The position numbers and the translations under genes were made by a program. This document shows positions 15,166 through 15,951 of a stretch of DNA of 15,951 bases, in pieces (position 1 is the first letter of the stretch; each line of letters opens with the position of its first letter). The notes under the pieces are model-generated. The model was not told where the DNA came from. It ran no database searches and was given only the letters and a program-made list of their open reading frames with translations. Origin of the DNA: CAIYRG01 sp035318785 (GTDB lineage Bacteria; Pseudomonadota; Alphaproteobacteria; Micropepsales; Micropepsaceae); NCBI GenBank assembly GCA_035318785.1, contig DATHDZ010000101.1, forward strand, positions 1 to 15,951, read 5' to 3'.

Positions 15166-15642
15166 ATGATCAAAGTCGGTGACAAGATTCCGTCGGCAAC
15201 GCTCAGGCAAGTTACGGAGAGCGGCGCCCAGGAAGTCAGCACAGACGAGTTTTTCAAGGGAAAACGCGTTGCGATTTTCGCCGTGCCGGGCGCCTTCACC
15301 TCGGTATGTTCCGCGAAACACCTGCCGAGCTTTGCGAACAATGCCGATGCGTTGCGCAAGAAAGGCATCGATGTCGTCGCCTGCACCGCAGTGAACGATC
15401 CGGCCGTCATGCGTGCCTGGGGCCAGCAAAACAAGGCCGATGCTGTGACCATGCTGTCGGACGGCAATGGCGACTTCGCGCGCGCTCTTGGCGTCGAGGC
15501 GGACATGACCAAGAACGGCATGGGACGGCGTAGCCGCCGCTACTCCATGCTGGTCGAAAACGGGGTGGTGAAACAGTTCAATCTGGAGGAGCCGGGCGCT
15601 TTTGGCGTTTCGAGCGGCGATCACCTGCTAACTCAGATTTAG
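15166..15642 (+). CDS. Peroxiredoxin, Prx5 (type II) family
   Basis: This 158-residue thiol peroxidase of the Prx5 group reduces hydrogen and alkyl peroxides using a peroxidatic cysteine. The active site is PGAFTSVC, giving P41, T45 and C48 of the PxxxTxxC motif. C73 (VVACTAVNDP) matches the second cysteine of plant and bacterial type II enzymes and may be the resolving thiol. The arginine-rich block GMGRRSRRYSMLV (118-130) holds the expected catalytic Arg. Electrons probably come from glutaredoxin/glutathione or thioredoxin; no fused glutaredoxin domain is present. The ATG at 15166 follows a good AGGGGAAAG ribosome site. Longer in-frame starts overlap yqgE antisense and lack family similarity. 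It is divergent from yqgE and followed by a hairpin-rich repeat that may act as terminator. Confidence 0.95.
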   Translation: MIKVGDKIPSATLRQVTESGAQEVSTDEFFKGKRVAIFAVPGAFTSVCSAKHLPSFANNADALRKKGIDVVACTAVNDPAVMRAWGQQNKADAVTMLSDGNGDFARALGVEADMTKNGMGRRSRRYSMLVENGVVKQFNLEEPGAFGVSSGDHLLTQI

Positions 15643-15655
15643 GGCTCGTCAATGA

Positions 15656-15731
15656 CCTCCCCCCTTGTGGGGAGAGCCTGCCCCCGACTTGACTTGATCG
15701 GGGGTCGGACGGCGGAGCCGTCGGGTGGAGG
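15656..15731. repeat. Hairpin-rich intergenic repeat after the peroxiredoxin gene
   Basis: The outer ends CCTCCCCCC (15656-15664) and GGGTGGAGG (15723-15731) pair with one mismatch. Inside are CCCC-TTGT-GGGG, then CCCCCGA (15681-15687) with TCGGGGG (15698-15704) around a 10-base loop, and then GACGGC-GGA-GCCGTC (15708-15722). The CCTCCCCCTTGTGGGG start is like a common intergenic repeat of alphaproteobacteria. It begins 13 bp after the peroxiredoxin stop and could also serve as a terminator. The rest of the 15643-15834 spacer shows no gene. Confidence 0.65.
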
Positions 15732-15834
15732 CGAAATCGGGTCGTCCTTTGCGGTGACATTCCGGTGAGTTCCCGTTTCCAGGGCGGCCCAAGCCCCTTA
15801 TGATCCGGTGCGCTTCAGCCGCCGCGACACCACC

Positions 15835-15951
15835 ATGCCTCCGTTCACGTTTGGACCCATCTATTGCGAGACGATGTCCGCCACCTCGACCAGTTTTCCG
15901 GTCGAGCCGATGAACACGATCTCCAATGGCGTGATCGTGATGTTCGGTCTC
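15835..15951 (+). CDS. Partial gene start, possibly ceramidase-family membrane protein
   Basis: An ATG at 15835 opens a frame of 39 codons that runs off the window. The peptide begins MPPFTFGPIYCETMSATSTS and continues FPVEPMNTISNGVIVMFGL, turning hydrophobic at the end as if entering a first membrane helix. The spacing of YCE, then a proline followed by N-x-x-SN just before a helix, resembles the N-terminus of alkaline ceramidase-like membrane hydrolases. In those, the Glu and Asn regions lie near the metal site. No ribosome site is obvious and only a fragment is visible, so both the gene and the family assignment are tentative. Confidence 0.4.
   Translation, partial: MPPFTFGPIYCETMSATSTSFPVEPMNTISNGVIVMFGL

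Overview
The window looks like chromosomal DNA from a GC-rich alphaproteobacterium. The main reason is the gene order: cytochrome c oxidase and its assembly genes, then SURF1, threonine synthase, a mitochondrial-processing-peptidase-like M16 protease and a RimJ-like acetyltransferase. This arrangement is typical of that class. The proteins also read as alphaproteobacterial (A1-type oxidase subunit I, long ThrC, Prx5-type peroxiredoxin). I cannot fix the genus from sequence alone.

Layout: bases 1-147 are the end of a TPR-repeat protein on the + strand. Converging on it is tldD (176-1600, - strand). A 240-bp divergent spacer then separates tldD from a run of twelve + strand genes between 1841 and 14272: ctaC/coxB, ctaD/coxA, ctaB, a 47-residue CoxF-like microprotein, ctaG, ctaE/coxC, a DUF983 zinc-ribbon membrane protein, SURF1, thrC, M16 protease, GNAT acetyltransferase, and a large membrane PAS-GGDEF-EAL protein. 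Gaps are at most 50 bp and there are three ATGA-type 4-base overlaps (ctaB/CoxF-like, ctaE/DUF983, thrC/M16), so much of the run is probably co-transcribed. A nested palindromic repeat (14328-14420) lies between the last of these genes and the converging yqgE (14456-15049, - strand). Divergent from yqgE is a Prx5-type peroxiredoxin (15166-15642). A second hairpin-rich intergenic repeat (15656-15731) follows, and the window ends inside the first 39 codons of a gene that faintly resembles the ceramidase family.

How the genes work together: CtaC, CtaD and CtaE are the three core subunits of an aa3-type proton-pumping oxidase. All CuA, CuB, haem and proton-channel residues I looked for are present. 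CtaB makes haem O (the heme A synthase CtaA is not in the window), CtaG delivers copper to CuB and SURF1 helps insert haem a3. The CoxF-like and DUF983 proteins sit inside the assembly block and have no established role. thrC, the M16 protease and the acetyltransferase look like conserved passengers rather than oxidase parts.

Most of the window is well-known housekeeping biology and I did not find a clearly undescribed system. The most interesting items are: the sensor-like c-di-GMP protein with a broken GGDEF signature (GGDMF) but an apparently intact EAL phosphodiesterase domain; an apparent insertion in the CtaE loop at about residues 202-226; the two palindromic repeat elements; and the uncharacterised small membrane proteins inside the oxidase operon.
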